DNA from: JANYGA01 sp043743145
GTDB lineage: Bacteria > Vulcanimicrobiota > Vulcanimicrobiia > Vulcanimicrobiales > Vulcanimicrobiaceae
Length of the DNA stretch: 13,922 nt
Direction of reading: 5' to 3'
NCBI GenBank assembly: GCA_043743145.1
Contig: JAYTXC010000077.1
Span: 1-13,922, forward strand
The notes under the pieces are model-generated. The model saw nothing but the letters and a program-made list of their open reading frames with translations. It was not told the origin of the DNA and made no database searches. Each line of letters opens with the position of its first letter. The stretch's first letter is position 1. Below, piece after piece: positions 1 to 7,614 of the stretch. Position numbers and translations under genes: made by a program.

Positions 1-1805
1 TATTCGTTGGTCTTAAAATCCGACATTCGCACGACGACGGGCCGTGGATAAAACGCAGCCGCGATCGTCCCGACACCCTCGGAGAGTCGTTCCACGAAGT
101 AGTCGGCGGGCGTCGCGTAGCCGCGCGTTATTTCGGCAATCTTTTCGGTCGCTTCGGGATCCGTCACCCGTTCGGGATGAGCGAGTGCCATCGGATGGAC
201 ACGAATATGGTTGGAGCAGATGAACTCGATCCGCACGAGCCCCACGCCTTCGCTCGGCAGCATGCTTTCGGCGAAGGCGCGACTCGGATCGGCGAGGATC
301 AGCATGAGCTTCGTCGGTAACGGCGGGAACGTGCCGACGTCGAGATGCTCGACTTCGAAGGCGACGCGTCCGGCCAAGACCTGACCCGTATCGCCATCGG
401 CGCACGTGACGGTGACGTCGATGCCGCTTGCAAGCGTGGCCGTTGCGTTGCCGGTACCGACCACCGCGGGAATCCCGAGCTCGCGCGCGACGATCGCGGC
501 GTGCGCGGTCCGTCCGCCGCGATCGGTGACGATCGCGGACGCGATCTTCATCACCGGCTCCCAATCCGGCGTCGTCGTCTCGGCAACGAGCACCTCGCCC
601 GGGCGAAACGCGGCGAGATCATCGCGCGTTCGTACGATCCGCACCGGGCCTGCGGCAACCGCGGTGCCAACCGCGCGGCCGGTGACCAACATCGTTCGCA
701 CTCCCGTTATGCGGTAACGGTCGACCGTCATCGGTTTTTGCTGCGCTACCACGGTCTCGGGCCGGGCTTGCACGAAATAGATGCGGCCGTCGATTCCATC
801 TTTCGCCCACTCGATATCCATCGGCACGGGGTGGCCGGCACGCTCGCTGTAATGGCGTTCGACGGCGATGCACGCGCCCGCGATCTCGAGCACATCCGTG
901 TCATCGATACAGAACCGCCCGCGCTCGGCGGGGTTCGTCTCGGTGCCACGTGTGGTCGCACCATGCTCGCCATAAATGAGCTTCTGCGTTTTCGTCCCAA
1001 GTCGACGCCGCAGCACGGCCCGATAACCGCGTTCGTACGTCGGCTTGTGGACGTAAAACTCGTCGGGATCGATCGTGCCTTGCACGACGTACTCGCCGAG
1101 GCCGTAGGCGCCCGTGATAAAGACGACGTCACGGAAACCGCTCTCCGTATCGAGCGTGAACGCGACGCCGCTCGAGGCAAGATCCGAGCGAACCATCTTC
1201 ATGATCCCGACGGAAAGCGCGATCCCAAAATGGTCGAAGCCCTTGTCGATACGATAATGGATCGCGCGCTCGAGGAAGAGGCTCGCAAGGCACGATCGGT
1301 ATGCCGCGACGATCGCGTCGTCGCCGCGGACGTTGAGAAAACTCTCGTGCTGGCCGGCAAAGCTCGCGTTCGGGAGATCCTCAGCCGTTGCCGAGCTTCG
1401 AACCGCGAAGCTCGTTTCGGCCCCGTACTGCTCGCACAGCGCGTGGTACGCGACAAGAATTTCGGCGCGTAGCTCGGGCGGCAGCGGTGCCGCGAGAACG
1501 ATCGCGTGCGCGAGCCGCGCGCGCGGCCCGAGATCCTCGATGTCGGTCGCATCGAGACCATCGAGCGCGGTATGGAGAGCGGTCCATGCGTCGGACTGGT
1601 CGAGGACGTAACGATAGGCGTCGGCCGTTACGGCGAAGCCGTTCACGGTTGAGACGCCGAGTGTTGAGAGGGTGCGATACATCTCGCCGAGCGACGCGTT
1701 CTTACCACCGACTGCGGCGACGTCGTCATTACCGATCCGACGGAACGGCCGAATGAAGCGCGTTTCGAGCAGCCGGTCGCCCGCGAGTGGTTTCGAAGCC
1801 AGCAT
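1..1805 (-). CDS. ppsA: Phosphoenolpyruvate synthase (pyruvate, water dikinase), C-terminus off the window
   Basis: Converts pyruvate, ATP and water to PEP, AMP and phosphate in the cytoplasm, the entry step of gluconeogenesis from pyruvate or acetate. Reading the minus strand from ATG 1805-1803 gives 601 open codons without a stop. The N-terminal ATP-binding domain shows GGKNASLGE (residues 33-41) and RSSATAEDLPNASFAGQ (136-152). FVQARPET closes that domain. The swivelling phosphohistidine domain has GGRTAHAAIVARELGIPAVVG with the catalytic His at residue 435 (His421 in E. coli PpsA). The usual Cys beside it is Ala here. The last visible residues, RMSDFKTNE, match the start of the PEP/pyruvate-binding barrel. 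E. coli PpsA is 792 aa, so roughly 190 residues lie beyond base 1. A G-rich Shine-Dalgarno (AGGGGGG) precedes the ATG by about 9 nt and lies inside a palindrome. The gene is divergent from the acyl-CoA synthetase fusion. The family assignment is secure; pyruvate phosphate dikinase is less likely because of the motif spellings. Confidence 0.97.
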   Translation of the reverse strand, partial: MLASKPLAGDRLLETRFIRPFRRIGNDDVAAVGGKNASLGEMYRTLSTLGVSTVNGFAVTADAYRYVLDQSDAWTALHTALDGLDATDIEDLGPRARLAHAIVLAAPLPPELRAEILVAYHALCEQYGAETSFAVRSSATAEDLPNASFAGQHESFLNVRGDDAIVAAYRSCLASLFLERAIHYRIDKGFDHFGIALSVGIMKMVRSDLASSGVAFTLDTESGFRDVVFITGAYGLGEYVVQGTIDPDEFYVHKPTYERGYRAVLRRRLGTKTQKLIYGEHGATTRGTETNPAERGRFCIDDTDVLEIAGACIAVERHYSERAGHPVPMDIEWAKDGIDGRIYFVQARPETVVAQQKPMTVDRYRITGVRTMLVTGRAVGTAVAAGPVRIVRTRDDLAAFRPGEVLVAETTTPDWEPVMKIASAIVTDRGGRTAHAAIVARELGIPAVVGTGNATATLASGIDVTVTCADGDTGQVLAGRVAFEVEHLDVGTFPPLPTKLMLILADPSRAFAESMLPSEGVGLVRIEFICSNHIRVHPMALAHPERVTDPEATEKIAEITRGYATPADYFVERLSEGVGTIAAAFYPRPVVVRMSDFKTNE

Positions 1806-1812
1806 GTGTGAA

Positions 1813-1849
1813 TGCCCCCCTGGGGGAGCACGATATCGTATGCTTACGA
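1813..1849. promoter_or_regulatory. Palindrome cluster in the divergent ppsA / acyl-CoA synthetase control region
   Basis: Three inverted repeats sit side by side. An 18-bp imperfect palindrome, TGCCCCCCTGGGGGAGCA, lies at 1813-1830 with one mismatched pair. A perfect 10-bp palindrome, ACGATATCGT, lies at 1830-1839. TCGTA-N4-TACGA lies at 1836-1849 and overlaps it. The first covers the ppsA Shine-Dalgarno, so a bound repressor or an RNA fold there would affect ppsA expression. No convincing -35/-10 pair was found for either gene. An operator role is inferred from symmetry and position only; I do not recognise the sequence as a known regulator's box. Confidence 0.35.
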
Positions 1850-2001
1850 AGACAGCGTGAAGACGCCCGAAACCGATGAAGCTTTCTTCGCGACGCGTAC
1901 GCAACGCGAGCGTACGATTGCGTGATGAATGGTTGTATCTGTCGTCGCGTGCTTCCGGTCGTGCGAAGCCAGGGCGCCGTGCGGTCCGCGTCGACACCAG
2001 C

Positions 2002-4683
2002 ATGACCGCGAATGACCGAGTCGCCTCGATCGACGTCACGCTTGCAAGCGGAGAAACCATCGCGATCAACGAGGCGCGCGATCTCCGTGCCGAACAGATC
2101 GAGGCCTTCGTCGAGGGGCTTTTGCCCGCAAGCCGGCGCTTCCGTTTCTTTCATGCAATGTCGGTCGAATCGGCGGTCGAAGAACTTTTGCGCGAAGCGA
2201 CGGGTTCGAGCGACGACGTCTCGATCGTCGCCCAAACGACGGATGGTCGCATCATCGCACACGCAGCCATGATGCGCATCGATCCCAATCGCGCAGAAGT
2301 CGCGTTCGCGGTAACGGAAATCTATCAGGGTCGGGGACTCGCGACGATCATGCTCGGCAGGCTCGCCGAGATCGCGAGTGATCAGGGCATCGAGTTATTC
2401 GAAGCCGTCGTCCTACCCGAGAATCGCGCGATGATCGACGTCTTTACCAATGCCGGTTTCCCAACCGACGTGCGCCACGAGAGCGGAACGACGCACATTA
2501 CGTTTCCAACCGCGTTCTCCGATGAAACGATCGCACGATTCGTAGAACGCGAACGTCGCGCGACCGTCGCTAGCCTCGAGCCGATCTTCCGTCCGCAATC
2601 GATCGCGATCGTCGGCGTTTCCGAGCACGCCGACAATATCGGTTCGTCGATCCTGCGCAACCTCGTTGGATTTGGCTACACCGGGCGCATCGCGCTCGTC
2701 CATCCGCGCGCCACATCGATTGGGGGATTGCCGGCATTCCCACGCGTCAGTGCGATTCCGGGAACGGTGGATCTCGCAATCGTCGCGGTTCCCGCGAGCG
2801 CCGTCATCGATACCGCGCGCGATTGCGCCGTAAAAAACGTTCGAGGGCTCGTCGTCATCAGCTCGGGCTTCGCCGAGATCGGCAACGAAGACGCGAAAGC
2901 ACGGCAGCGCGAACTTCTCGCGATCGCACGCGACGGTGGGATGCGCCTGGTCGGGCCGAATTGCCTTGGGGTCATCTCGACCGATCCCGCGGTACGCATG
3001 CACGCAACGTTCGGTCCACAGCGCCCCATCGCCGGAAAGCTTGCGTTTCTCTCGCAAAGCGGCGCGCTCGGTCTCGCGATCGTCGACTTCGCAAAAGATC
3101 TCGGCCTCGGGCTCTCGTCGTTCGTCTCGACGGGCAATCAAGCCGACGTTTCGAGTAACGATCTGCTGCAATATTGGGAAAGCGATCCGCAGACATCCGC
3201 GATCCTCCTGTATCTCGAATCGTTTGGCAACGCGCGCAAATTCGCGCGCATCGCGCGCCGCGTCGGCGCGAAAAAGCCGATCGTCGTGATCAAGGGTGGC
3301 CGTACGGGTGCGGGTGCCCGTGCCGCGGGGTCCCACACCGGTGCGCTCGTCGCGACCTCACCGGCGCGAATCGATGCGCTCTACGAGCGTGCCGGCGTCA
3401 TCGGTACGGATACGTTGGAAGAGTTATTCGACGTTGCGGCGATCGTCGCATCGCAACCGCTCCCGCGCGGAAATCGCGTCGCGATCGTGACCAACGCCGG
3501 CGGCCCGGCAATTCTGTGTGCCGACGCATGCGCCGCGCATGGCCTCGAGGTTTCCGTGTTGCACGAAGCCACAATCGCGCGCTTACGAGAAGTGCTCGGC
3601 CCCAATGCCGGTCTCTCGAATCCGATCGATATGACCGCGATGGCGAGCGCCGACGCGTATCGCGTCGTACTCCCGATCGTTGCGGCAGATGCGAACGTCG
3701 ATGCGATCATCGCCGTCTACGTGCCACCGTTCGTTGCGGGCGCGGGCGACGTCGTGCGTGCGATCGCCGAAGCCGGTGTGGATTCGATCAAACCGATCGT
3801 GGCCGCGTATCTTTCTGCGGGCGCGCGGCCGCGCTTCGCCGATCTTCCGCAACACACGCCCTTCTTGACATTCGCTGAAGACGCCGCGCTCGCGCTTTCT
3901 AAAATCGTGCGCGCGCAAAATCGCGGCGAGCACGCTTCGGCCATCACGCCAACCGCAATCGACGTAAAGGCAGCAAGCGCGATCGTTGCGAGCGCGCTCG
4001 ACGCGGGTGCGGGTTGGCTGGTGCCCGCGTCGGTGGCAGCGCTGCTCGACGCATTCGGCGTCCCACGCATGGCACAGCAAATCGTAAACTCCGTCGACGA
4101 CGTCGCGCGCGCCGCGCGCGAGATCGGCGTGCCGGTCGCACTCAAAGCGATCGCACCGACGCTGCTTCATAAGACCGAGCACGGCGCCGTGTGCCTCGAT
4201 ATTGCCGACCCCCAAACGGCCGCCGTGCTGGCGCTGGAAATGCGCGACCGCCTCGAGCGGGATGGCCACGCGCTCACGGGTTTCGTTATCGAGCGCATGG
4301 CACCCAAAGGCATCGAGATGTTCGTCGGCGCCATGCGCGATACGGCACTTGGCCCGCTCGTCGCGTGCGGCGCTGGCGGCACGATGATCGAAATCAAAAA
4401 CGACGTCGCGCTTCGCCTCGCCGGGCTCGAGGTGGGCGACACGCGCGAGATGATCGCCGAACTGCGTTGCGCGCCGCTCTTGCGCGGGTATCGCGGCGCA
4501 CCGCCGAAGAATACCGCGGCGTTCGAGGACATCATCGCTCGAATCGATCGGCTCGTCAGCCGCTTCCCCTCGATTGCCGAAATCGACTGCAATCCCGTCG
4601 TGGTCGACGAACGCGGCGCTTGGAGCGTCGACGCTCGCATCCGCGTCGAATCGGCACCGATCCCGTCGTTGCTCGGCCGTTGA
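2002..4683 (+). CDS. GNAT acetyltransferase fused to ADP-forming acyl-CoA synthetase (Pat-like / acetate-CoA ligase)
   Basis: An 893-aa fusion. Residues about 40-165 are a GNAT acetyltransferase, with an acetyl-CoA loop QGRGLA at 109-114 and the C-terminal LPENRAMIDVFTNAGF segment. Residues about 195-320 are the Rossmann CoA-binding domain (SIAIVGVSEH, VGPNCLGVI). Residues about 345-640 are the succinyl-CoA-ligase-like domains, with SQSGALG at 351-357 and GSHTGAL at 443-449. His445 there corresponds to the phosphorylated His of the ligase family. Residues about 675-885 are an ATP-grasp domain (LKAIAPTLLHKTEHGAV, IDCNPVVV). ADP-forming ligases interconvert acyl-CoA plus ADP plus phosphate with acid plus ATP; Pat proteins of the same architecture acetylate metabolic enzymes such as acetyl-CoA synthetase. 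The active-site His is kept, so the ligase half may work. The frame stays open to ATG 1876, but those 42 extra residues are Arg-rich without family resemblance, so ATG 2002 is preferred although neither start has a strong Shine-Dalgarno. Confidence 0.93.
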   Translation: MTANDRVASIDVTLASGETIAINEARDLRAEQIEAFVEGLLPASRRFRFFHAMSVESAVEELLREATGSSDDVSIVAQTTDGRIIAHAAMMRIDPNRAEVAFAVTEIYQGRGLATIMLGRLAEIASDQGIELFEAVVLPENRAMIDVFTNAGFPTDVRHESGTTHITFPTAFSDETIARFVERERRATVASLEPIFRPQSIAIVGVSEHADNIGSSILRNLVGFGYTGRIALVHPRATSIGGLPAFPRVSAIPGTVDLAIVAVPASAVIDTARDCAVKNVRGLVVISSGFAEIGNEDAKARQRELLAIARDGGMRLVGPNCLGVISTDPAVRMHATFGPQRPIAGKLAFLSQSGALGLAIVDFAKDLGLGLSSFVSTGNQADVSSNDLLQYWESDPQTSAILLYLESFGNARKFARIARRVGAKKPIVVIKGGRTGAGARAAGSHTGALVATSPARIDALYERAGVIGTDTLEELFDVAAIVASQPLPRGNRVAIVTNAGGPAILCADACAAHGLEVSVLHEATIARLREVLGPNAGLSNPIDMTAMASADAYRVVLPIVAADANVDAIIAVYVPPFVAGAGDVVRAIAEAGVDSIKPIVAAYLSAGARPRFADLPQHTPFLTFAEDAALALSKIVRAQNRGEHASAITPTAIDVKAASAIVASALDAGAGWLVPASVAALLDAFGVPRMAQQIVNSVDDVARAAREIGVPVALKAIAPTLLHKTEHGAVCLDIADPQTAAVLALEMRDRLERDGHALTGFVIERMAPKGIEMFVGAMRDTALGPLVACGAGGTMIEIKNDVALRLAGLEVGDTREMIAELRCAPLLRGYRGAPPKNTAAFEDIIARIDRLVSRFPSIAEIDCNPVVVDERGAWSVDARIRVESAPIPSLLGR

Positions 4684-4754
4684 CGCCGTTTCATCGCCGT
4701 AACGTGACGTATGCTGGCATTTGCGGTCGAGCGCTGCGGTAGACGGGATAGCAT

Positions 4755-5990
4755 ATGGCACGATCCAAGAACCAGAGTTGGCGCGACGTTCCCAAAAGTG
4801 TCGTTGCTCTCGGTTTCGTCGCACTGTTCATGGACGTTTCGTCGGAGCTCGTGCACAGCTTATTGCCGCTTTTTCTCGTCGACACCCTCGGCGCGAGTCT
4901 GGTCACGGTCGGGGTAATCGAAGGTGTCGCCGAGGGGACGGCCGCGATGACCAAGATGTTTTCAGGCGTCATCTCCGACCGCATCGGCAAGCGAAAACTT
5001 CTGACGATCGTCGGCTACGGACTCTCGGCCATAACGAAGCCGATCTTTCCCTTAGCGGGGTCGATTGCCGCGGTCTTCACGGCCCGTTTCTTCGACCGAA
5101 TCGGCAAGGGAATTCGGGATTCCCCGCGCGACGCGCTCGTCGCCGACATTACGCCGCCGGAAATTCGCGGCGCTGCATTCGGTTTGCGCCAGGCGCTCGA
5201 TTCGATCGGAGGCGTTGCCGGCCCCGTGTTGGCGATGGCCCTCATGATTCTCTACGTCGATAATTTTCGAGCGGTGTTTTGGTGGGCCGTGATCCCGGCT
5301 GCAATCGCCGTCGCATTGCTGATCGTCGGTGTCCGAGAACCAGCCGGGGTGAAGCCCATCGAACGACGCGGCTGGCCCGTTCGGCGCGCCGATCTCGCAC
5401 GCATGAGCGGATCCTATTGGCGGGTCGTCGCCATTGGAATCGTGTTCACACTTGCCCGGTTCAGCGGTGCGTTTCTCGTCCTCAAAGGTCAGCAAGTCGG
5501 CTTGCCGCTCGCGCTCGTACCACTCGTACTCGTCGTCATGAACATCGCCTATGCCACCGTCGCAACGCCGGCCGGAAGCGTGTCGGACCGAATTGGTCGC
5601 CGCAAAGTTCTCACGTTCGGACTCGCCGTGCTCGTTGCGGCCGATCTCTCGATCGCATTTGCGCCGGGCCTCATCGGGCTCTTCGTCGGAGTTGCCTTAT
5701 GGGGAGCATACATGGGCCTTTCGCAAGGCCTCCTCTCGGCGCTCGTCGCCGACACGGCGCCCGCCGATTTACGTGGCACCGCCTTCGGCATTTTTAATGT
5801 GTCGACCGGCGTGGCGCTTTTGATCGCGAGCTCTCTTGCGGGCGTCTTATGGGCGCACTTCGGACCGACCGTAACATTCGCAACCGGCGCGGGATTTGCA
5901 GCCGTTGCAGCAATCGCTTTTGCCGTCGCGTCGGACGGTCCAGGCTTCGGCCGAACCCAGGGCACGGTAGCTATCGACGAACGCTATTGA
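4755..5990 (+). CDS. MFS transporter (MJ1317-like group)
   Basis: A 411-aa inner-membrane protein of the major facilitator superfamily, with about twelve hydrophobic segments. Both copies of the family's loop motif are present: GVISDRIGKRK at residues 71-81 between helices 2 and 3, and GSVSDRIGRRK at 274-284 between helices 8 and 9. The segment DRIGKGIRDSPRDALVAD (114-131) is typical of an uncharacterised subgroup that includes archaeal MJ1317. The substrate cannot be told from sequence. It starts 71 bp after the acyl-CoA synthetase fusion in the same direction, so co-transcription is possible. There is no strong Shine-Dalgarno before ATG 4755 (GGGAT lies about 6 nt upstream). The last 20 bp overlap the 3' end of the opposing M48 protease gene. 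Confidence 0.92.
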   Translation: MARSKNQSWRDVPKSVVALGFVALFMDVSSELVHSLLPLFLVDTLGASLVTVGVIEGVAEGTAAMTKMFSGVISDRIGKRKLLTIVGYGLSAITKPIFPLAGSIAAVFTARFFDRIGKGIRDSPRDALVADITPPEIRGAAFGLRQALDSIGGVAGPVLAMALMILYVDNFRAVFWWAVIPAAIAVALLIVGVREPAGVKPIERRGWPVRRADLARMSGSYWRVVAIGIVFTLARFSGAFLVLKGQQVGLPLALVPLVLVVMNIAYATVATPAGSVSDRIGRRKVLTFGLAVLVAADLSIAFAPGLIGLFVGVALWGAYMGLSQGLLSALVADTAPADLRGTAFGIFNVSTGVALLIASSLAGVLWAHFGPTVTFATGAGFAAVAAIAFAVASDGPGFGRTQGTVAIDERY

Positions 5991-6771
5991 GTGGCGTTCT
6001 CCATGCCGAGTCGCGCTTGAAGCGCGCGAAACGCTCGGGATGAGTGCGAAAATGCGTTTCGAGGTCGGAGATGCGGTGGTCGTCGCGTGGATGATCCGAG
6101 AGCATCTCGAGCTTTCCACCGGCATTGCTTTTGCCGAACGTCTCAATGAGTTTGACGAGACCCCACGGATTTGAATTTGCTTCCGCGCACGTGTCGGCGC
6201 CTTTGAGATCGGCGGTACGCTCCACGTCGCGGGAAAACGATAGCGATTGCAAACTGGCGAGAACGCCGATGCCGTAGTCGGTAAGACTCCCGGATTTGCT
6301 GCCAAGTATGATCGCTAGGGCGCGCGCCGCAAGATTGGTGTTCTGGTTCTTCCGTATGAGATTCGTAACGTCGTGATGGATCGTGTGCGCCGTTTCATGG
6401 CAGAGCACACCGGCGAGCGCTTCGCGATAGCGTACGAAGCGCATCAACGAATCCGATATATAGACATCCCCGCCCGGAACCGCAAACGCGTTCGGCTGTT
6501 TCTGACGAACGAGTACGAAGCGAAACGGATGCTCGTACTGACGATTTGCGACGTTTGCAATCCGCCTAGCCATCGGCCTCAAAGCGGCGTACAACGGCGA
6601 CGATTGATCGATAATCTCGCCTTTCGCTTGCAACTCGCGGTAAACGTCCGCGCCGATACGTCGTTCGGAATCTTCAGCATGTGCGACGACACCCATACGC
6701 GATAGGATCGCAAATACGACGAGTGGGATGACGACGTAGGGGTAGAATCGGCTCATTCGATTTACACGCAT
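5971..6771 (-). CDS. Secreted M48-family zinc metalloprotease
   Basis: A 266-aa protein. An N-terminal hydrophobic segment (residues about 9-30) ends in VVAHA-ED, which looks like a signal-peptidase I site, so the enzyme probably acts outside the cytoplasmic membrane. The M48 zinc site is complete: HETAH at 125-129, and the downstream glutamate in ERTAD (Glu184). The conserved tail DHPRDDHRISDLETHF (226-241) is also present. Substrate-loop residues NAFAVPGGDVYIS (94-106) are as in BepA/LoiP-like envelope proteases, which degrade or help assemble outer-membrane and periplasmic proteins; the exact role here is not known. The start is ATG 6771 or the in-frame ATG 6756 (Met6); neither has a clear Shine-Dalgarno. 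Its start overlaps the end of a short upstream minus-strand reading frame by about 10 bp, and its 3' end overlaps the MFS gene by 20 bp. Confidence 0.92.
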   Translation of the reverse strand: MRVNRMSRFYPYVVIPLVVFAILSRMGVVAHAEDSERRIGADVYRELQAKGEIIDQSSPLYAALRPMARRIANVANRQYEHPFRFVLVRQKQPNAFAVPGGDVYISDSLMRFVRYREALAGVLCHETAHTIHHDVTNLIRKNQNTNLAARALAIILGSKSGSLTDYGIGVLASLQSLSFSRDVERTADLKGADTCAEANSNPWGLVKLIETFGKSNAGGKLEMLSDHPRDDHRISDLETHFRTHPERFARFKRDSAWRTPLNSVRR

Positions 6772-6944
6772 CGAGCGATAAAGATTGCGGCGTCGTCTCT
6801 AAAGGCTCCATCGGAAAACGCGACGACGTAGCTCATCAACCACGAGGCTTTATGGCCCGACGTCGCGGCCTCGTCGATCGACAACGTCATGCCACGGAAG
6901 AAACTAATCACGATTCGAAACCTCAAATCGACAGATGGCTTCAC
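6762..6944 (-). pseudogene. Short minus-strand coding remnant, possibly the tail of a SpoIIE/PP2C-type phosphatase
   Basis: A 60-codon reading frame ending in GAFRDDAAIFIARCV. Codon choice in its second half (GTC, GTC, GCG, TTT, TCC, GAT) resembles the real genes nearby. The RDD-A-A-hydrophobic-R pattern is what SpoIIE-type PP2C phosphatases show at the last metal-binding aspartates and final strand. No upstream catalytic motifs (GGDW, GDVxGHG) are found in any minus frame up to 7121, so if the resemblance is real this is only a C-terminal scrap. The TAA stop overlaps the ATG of the M48 protease, which fits an original operon arrangement. It could equally be an unrelated small protein or a chance frame. 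Confidence 0.3.
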
Positions 6945-7148
6945 GCAAGTCTGTCGGCGATAAGTCTACGTTTCGAAGATAATCTCCTGACGCGAAGGTC
7001 GTAGGAAGAAACCAAGCGCCCAGGCTGAAAGCTGGGCCGTCCTCGCAAGTTCGCAGCAACTTCCTACGTATCGAATAGGCTTCGTGCGAGTGCGATTGTA
7101 TCGACGTCAACGTAGCAGCTTATGCGCGTAATTCGAGAGGAACGAAAA
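6772..7148. other. Stretch without a confident gene, lower in GC than its neighbours
   Basis: About 375 bp between the divergent M48 protease and half-rubrerythrin genes. It contains the phosphatase-tail-like remnant at its left end and nested inverted repeats at 6914-7068. A 68-codon minus-strand frame (7110-6904, TTG start) ends with the protein-like segment DLREAICRFEVSNRD. That frame has rare codons (ATA, AGG, ACT) and no recognisable family, so I do not call it a gene. The plus strand has a good Shine-Dalgarno (GAGAGG, 7135-7140) serving ATG 7149. Confidence 0.6.
6914..7068. ncRNA. Candidate structured RNA or regulatory element: two tandem nested stem-loops
   Basis: Two adjacent units each have an outer and an inner stem. 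Unit 1: the outer arms TTCGAAAC (6914-6921) and GTTTCGAA (6970-6977) pair perfectly and enclose CGACAGA (6929-6935) with TCTGTCG (6950-6956). Unit 2: the outer arms CGTAGGAAG (7000-7008) and CTTCCTACG (7060-7068) enclose GCCCAG (7018-7023) with CTGGGC (7032-7037). On the plus strand the element would be a 5' leader of the half-rubrerythrin gene, ending 80 nt before its ATG. On the minus strand it would lie upstream of the M48 protease. It does not match the riboswitch classes I checked from memory. The strand and even transcription are unknown. Confidence 0.3.
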
Positions 7149-7541
7149 ATGCGCGACATTGCAAAAAATGTGCGGCATGCGGCCTTCGTGCCAATTTTGC
7201 TCGCTGCGCCCGTCTCATGCGGGATCGCTTATGCCGCCATTCGCATCCATACGACGACGTATGGCACGCAGAAAGATCTTCGCGACGCCATGCACGGGGA
7301 AGCGAATGCCGCGCGCGCGCATGGCAATGTGAAGTTTGCGAAACTCTTCACAGACGCAGCCAATACCGAAAATGCCTCTCATTTCGCCGGACACGCAGCG
7401 CTCATGGGCCCTGTCATCGATTTTAAACGTGTGTGTCATTCGAGCGGTGTCGAGCGGTACGCCGTTCGGAGCCGACGACACCTCGCCGCTTGGAGATGCC
7501 ATCGGAATTCGCGCCATGTCGATCGTCCTTCGAGGACATGA
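7149..7541 (+). pseudogene. Half-rubrerythrin (ferritin-like diiron family), N-terminal half only
   Basis: The reading frame begins at ATG 7149 with a strong Shine-Dalgarno (GAGAGG, 8-nt spacing); an in-frame ATG at 7122 is less likely. Residues 1-30 form a hydrophobic signal or anchor (AAFVPILLAAPVSCGIAYA). Residues about 38-88 resemble the first half of rubrerythrin-like ferritins: DLRDAMHGEANA, then AKLFTDAANTENASHFAGHAAL, which carry the Glu and ExxxH-type iron ligands. Compared with the family, about ten residues seem missing after GEANA. After ALMGPV the similarity stops and a 40-residue Arg- and His-rich tail follows. The second helix pair (a second GES...ExxH) is absent from all three plus frames up to 7614. 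A working four-helix diiron site therefore cannot form in one chain, although dimerisation of half-bundles is conceivable. Most likely a decayed peroxide-defence gene. Confidence 0.6.
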
Positions 7542-7614
7542 TGCAATCGTCGAGCGTCGGCAGCCTCGACGTGCTTGCTGTTTCCAAAGCTCGTTCCGTG
7601 GGGATAGTCCCGAC

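Noticed and set aside
345..1472. 375-codon plus-strand open frame
   Set aside because: It lies antisense to ppsA, whose minus-strand translation matches the family motif by motif. The long frame is a by-product of high GC and biased codons.
1876..2001. N-terminal extension of the acyl-CoA synthetase fusion from ATG 1876
   Set aside because: The 42 residues are Arg/Ser-rich, unlike any domain, and the region is the expected divergent promoter region.
3583..4824. 413-codon minus-strand open frame, and others opposite the acyl-CoA synthetase fusion (2413-3336 minus, 3174-3878 plus)
   Set aside because: Arg- and His-rich translations with no family resemblance, overlapping a gene with clear domains throughout.
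6914..7068. Known riboswitch (cyclic-di-GMP class I, TPP, cobalamin, SAM) or SRP RNA
   Set aside because: The hallmark conserved loops of those classes that I can recall are absent; only the stems are evident.
7601..7611. DosR-like box before the M50 protease (GGGA-TAG-TCCC)
   Set aside because: The half sites are short and the spacing is wrong for the DosR consensus; it overlaps the Shine-Dalgarno and is probably chance.
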